A DNA stretch of 7,154 nucleotides from Candidatus Aerophobota bacterium (lineage in GTDB: Bacteria; Aerophobota; Aerophobia; Aerophobales; AE-B3A). The notes under the pieces were generated by a model. The model saw nothing but the letters and a program-made list of their open reading frames with translations. It did not search any database and was not told the DNA's origin. Within the stretch, counting starts at the first letter, position 1. The number at the start of each line of letters is the position of its first letter. Below are positions 5,979-7,154 of the stretch, piece after piece. A program made the position numbers and the translations under genes. The stretch spans positions 1 through 7,154 of the forward strand of contig DAOVGK010000059.1 in NCBI GenBank assembly GCA_030672445.1, given 5' to 3'.

Positions 5979-7154
5979 ATGAAGGTCCTGGTTATAGGAG
6001 GTGGAGGAAGGGAGCACACCCTGTGCTGGAAACTATCTCAAAGTCCCGAAGTTAAGGAAATCTTTGCTGTTCCTGGGAATGCTGGCATCTCGGAGATTGT
6101 CCAATGTAAAGAAACAGAATATGAAAAAAGATTTTCTCCTCTGGTGGGCCTGGTCAGAAAGGAGGGAATAGATCTTACCGTAGTAGGACCGGAGGTTCCT
6201 TTAGTAAATGGAATAGTGGATTACTTTCAAAAAAAAGGGTTAGCGATCTTTGGCCCTTCCAAGGCGGCTGCCTTATTAGAAGGAAGCAAGGTATTTGCCA
6301 AAAGATTTATGAAAAAATACCATATTCCTACGGCTGATTTTAAAATATTTTCAGATCCGGATAAAGCTATTTCTTATGTAGAGAAAAGGGGATGTCCATT
6401 GGTGATCAAGGCTGATGGTCTGGCAGCCGGCAAAGGGGCTCTGGTAACTGAGACAAAGCAAGAGGCCGTGAAGGCAATAAAGCTAATTATGGAAAAAAAG
6501 GCCTTTGGTGATGCGGGAAAGAGAATATTAGTGGAGGAAAAACTTTTTGGACAGGAGGTCTCTTTCATAGTTCTCACTGACGGGAAAACTGTGAGGCCCC
6601 TTGTTTCTTCTCAGGATCATAAGCCAATCTATGATCATGACCAGGGTCCTAATACAGGAGGGATGGGAGCTTATTCTCCCGGTCCCATTTCTCCCTTGCT
6701 CCATAAGAAAATAATGAGGAGAATCGTAATTCCTACTCTGCAAGGGATGAAGGAGGAGGGAAGAGAGTTTAGAGGGGTTTTATATGCCGGCCTGATGATT
6801 AAAGGGGGAGAGCCTAAAGTTCTGGAGTTTAATGTTCGTTTTGGGGATCCTGAGAGCCAGGCTACTCTTCCTCGCTTGAAGAATGATCTTTTGGAGGTTC
6901 TTCTGGCCGTGCAAGAGCAAAGTCTCAACCAGGTTCATCTTGAGTGGCGTTCTCAGGCTGCAGTTTGCGTTATTCTTGCCTCGCGTGGTTATCCTGGTAG
7001 TTATGATAAGGGTAAATCCATAAAGGGTTTGGAGAGGCTGTCTCGATTGCCCGATATCTTTACCTTTTACGCGGGAGTGAAGAGGGAAGATCATGGGTTG
7101 GTAACCAGTGGAGGTAGAGTGTTGGGGGTCACAGCTCTGAGTAAAAATTTGAAG
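5979..7154 (+). CDS. purD: Phosphoribosylamine-glycine ligase (GAR synthetase) PurD, C-terminus beyond window
   Basis: PurD joins glycine to 5-phosphoribosylamine using ATP, the second step of purine synthesis in the cytoplasm. The frame is open from ATG 5979 to the last base, giving 392 residues of a family usually about 420-430 long, so only a short C-terminal piece is missing. It opens with MKVLVIGGGGREHTLCWKL, and GNAGI (33-37) and the VVGPEVPLVNGI segment (68-79) follow in the N-terminal domain. The ATP-grasp region shows VIKADGLAAGKGALV (142-156), VEEKLFGQEVSF (185-196), SQDHK (211-215), GPNTGGMGAYSP (223-234) and LEFNVRFGDPESQ (282-294). E283 and N285 are the likely metal ligands. The C-terminal domain begins near 325 (AAVCVILASRGYPG). 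All core motifs are present, and I see nothing damaged. The start has a good ribosome site, GAGGTG, 3 bases upstream. Confidence 0.96.
   Translation, partial: MKVLVIGGGGREHTLCWKLSQSPEVKEIFAVPGNAGISEIVQCKETEYEKRFSPLVGLVRKEGIDLTVVGPEVPLVNGIVDYFQKKGLAIFGPSKAAALLEGSKVFAKRFMKKYHIPTADFKIFSDPDKAISYVEKRGCPLVIKADGLAAGKGALVTETKQEAVKAIKLIMEKKAFGDAGKRILVEEKLFGQEVSFIVLTDGKTVRPLVSSQDHKPIYDHDQGPNTGGMGAYSPGPISPLLHKKIMRRIVIPTLQGMKEEGREFRGVLYAGLMIKGGEPKVLEFNVRFGDPESQATLPRLKNDLLEVLLAVQEQSLNQVHLEWRSQAAVCVILASRGYPGSYDKGKSIKGLERLSRLPDIFTFYAGVKREDHGLVTSGGRVLGVTALSKNLK

Noticed and set aside
6374..7094. Four overlapping minus-strand reading frames opposite purD
   Set aside because: The plus strand codes an intact PurD with all core motifs; the opposite frames are low-complexity and mutually overlapping.

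Overview
The window reads as housekeeping DNA from an anaerobic bacterium with an outer membrane. The outer membrane is inferred from a run of lipopolysaccharide (LPS) transport genes, lptC-lptA-lptB-lptD. The anaerobic lifestyle is inferred from an oxygen-sensitive class I (iron-sulfur) fumarase subunit and a PyrK-type electron-transfer subunit. Arginine is coded mainly by AGA/AGG, ATA isoleucine codons are common, and TTG starts are used. These traits suit a deep-branching or uncultured lineage, but the sequence alone does not fix the phylum.

Layout. The 5' part of pyrK runs leftward off the left edge (1-308, minus strand). A compact divergent promoter region (309-470) separates it from a plus-strand series that fills the rest of the window. 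The order is a fumarase alpha subunit (471-1331), an archaeal-looking ribonuclease HII (1346-1999), lptC (2013-2603), lptA (2687-3202), lptB (3174-3893), lptD (3832-5874) and, after a roughly 100-base spacer, purD (5979 to the right edge, lacking its C-terminus). A well-formed sigma-70 type promoter (TTGACA, 17-base spacer, TAAAAT) lies ahead of the fumarase gene. No convincing terminator is visible anywhere, so the plus-strand genes may form one long transcript.

How the genes work together. LptB is the cytoplasmic ATPase. LptC and LptA form the periplasmic bridge, and LptD is the outer-membrane barrel that delivers LPS to the surface. lptA/lptB overlap by 29 bases and lptB/lptD by up to 62, which suggests coupled translation. 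The inner-membrane permease (LptF/LptG) and the lipoprotein plug (LptE) are not in the window. The flanking genes serve pyrimidine synthesis (pyrK), purine synthesis (purD), fumarate/malate interconversion (fumarase alpha) and removal of RNA from DNA (rnhB).

I found no mobile element, CRISPR array, tRNA or rRNA, and no clear evidence of a new system. The points most worth a second look are the fumarase alpha gene without an adjacent beta gene, the archaeal-type RNase HII, the lipoprotein-type LptC, the two-cysteine LptD, and the face-to-back promoter pair at 328-393.
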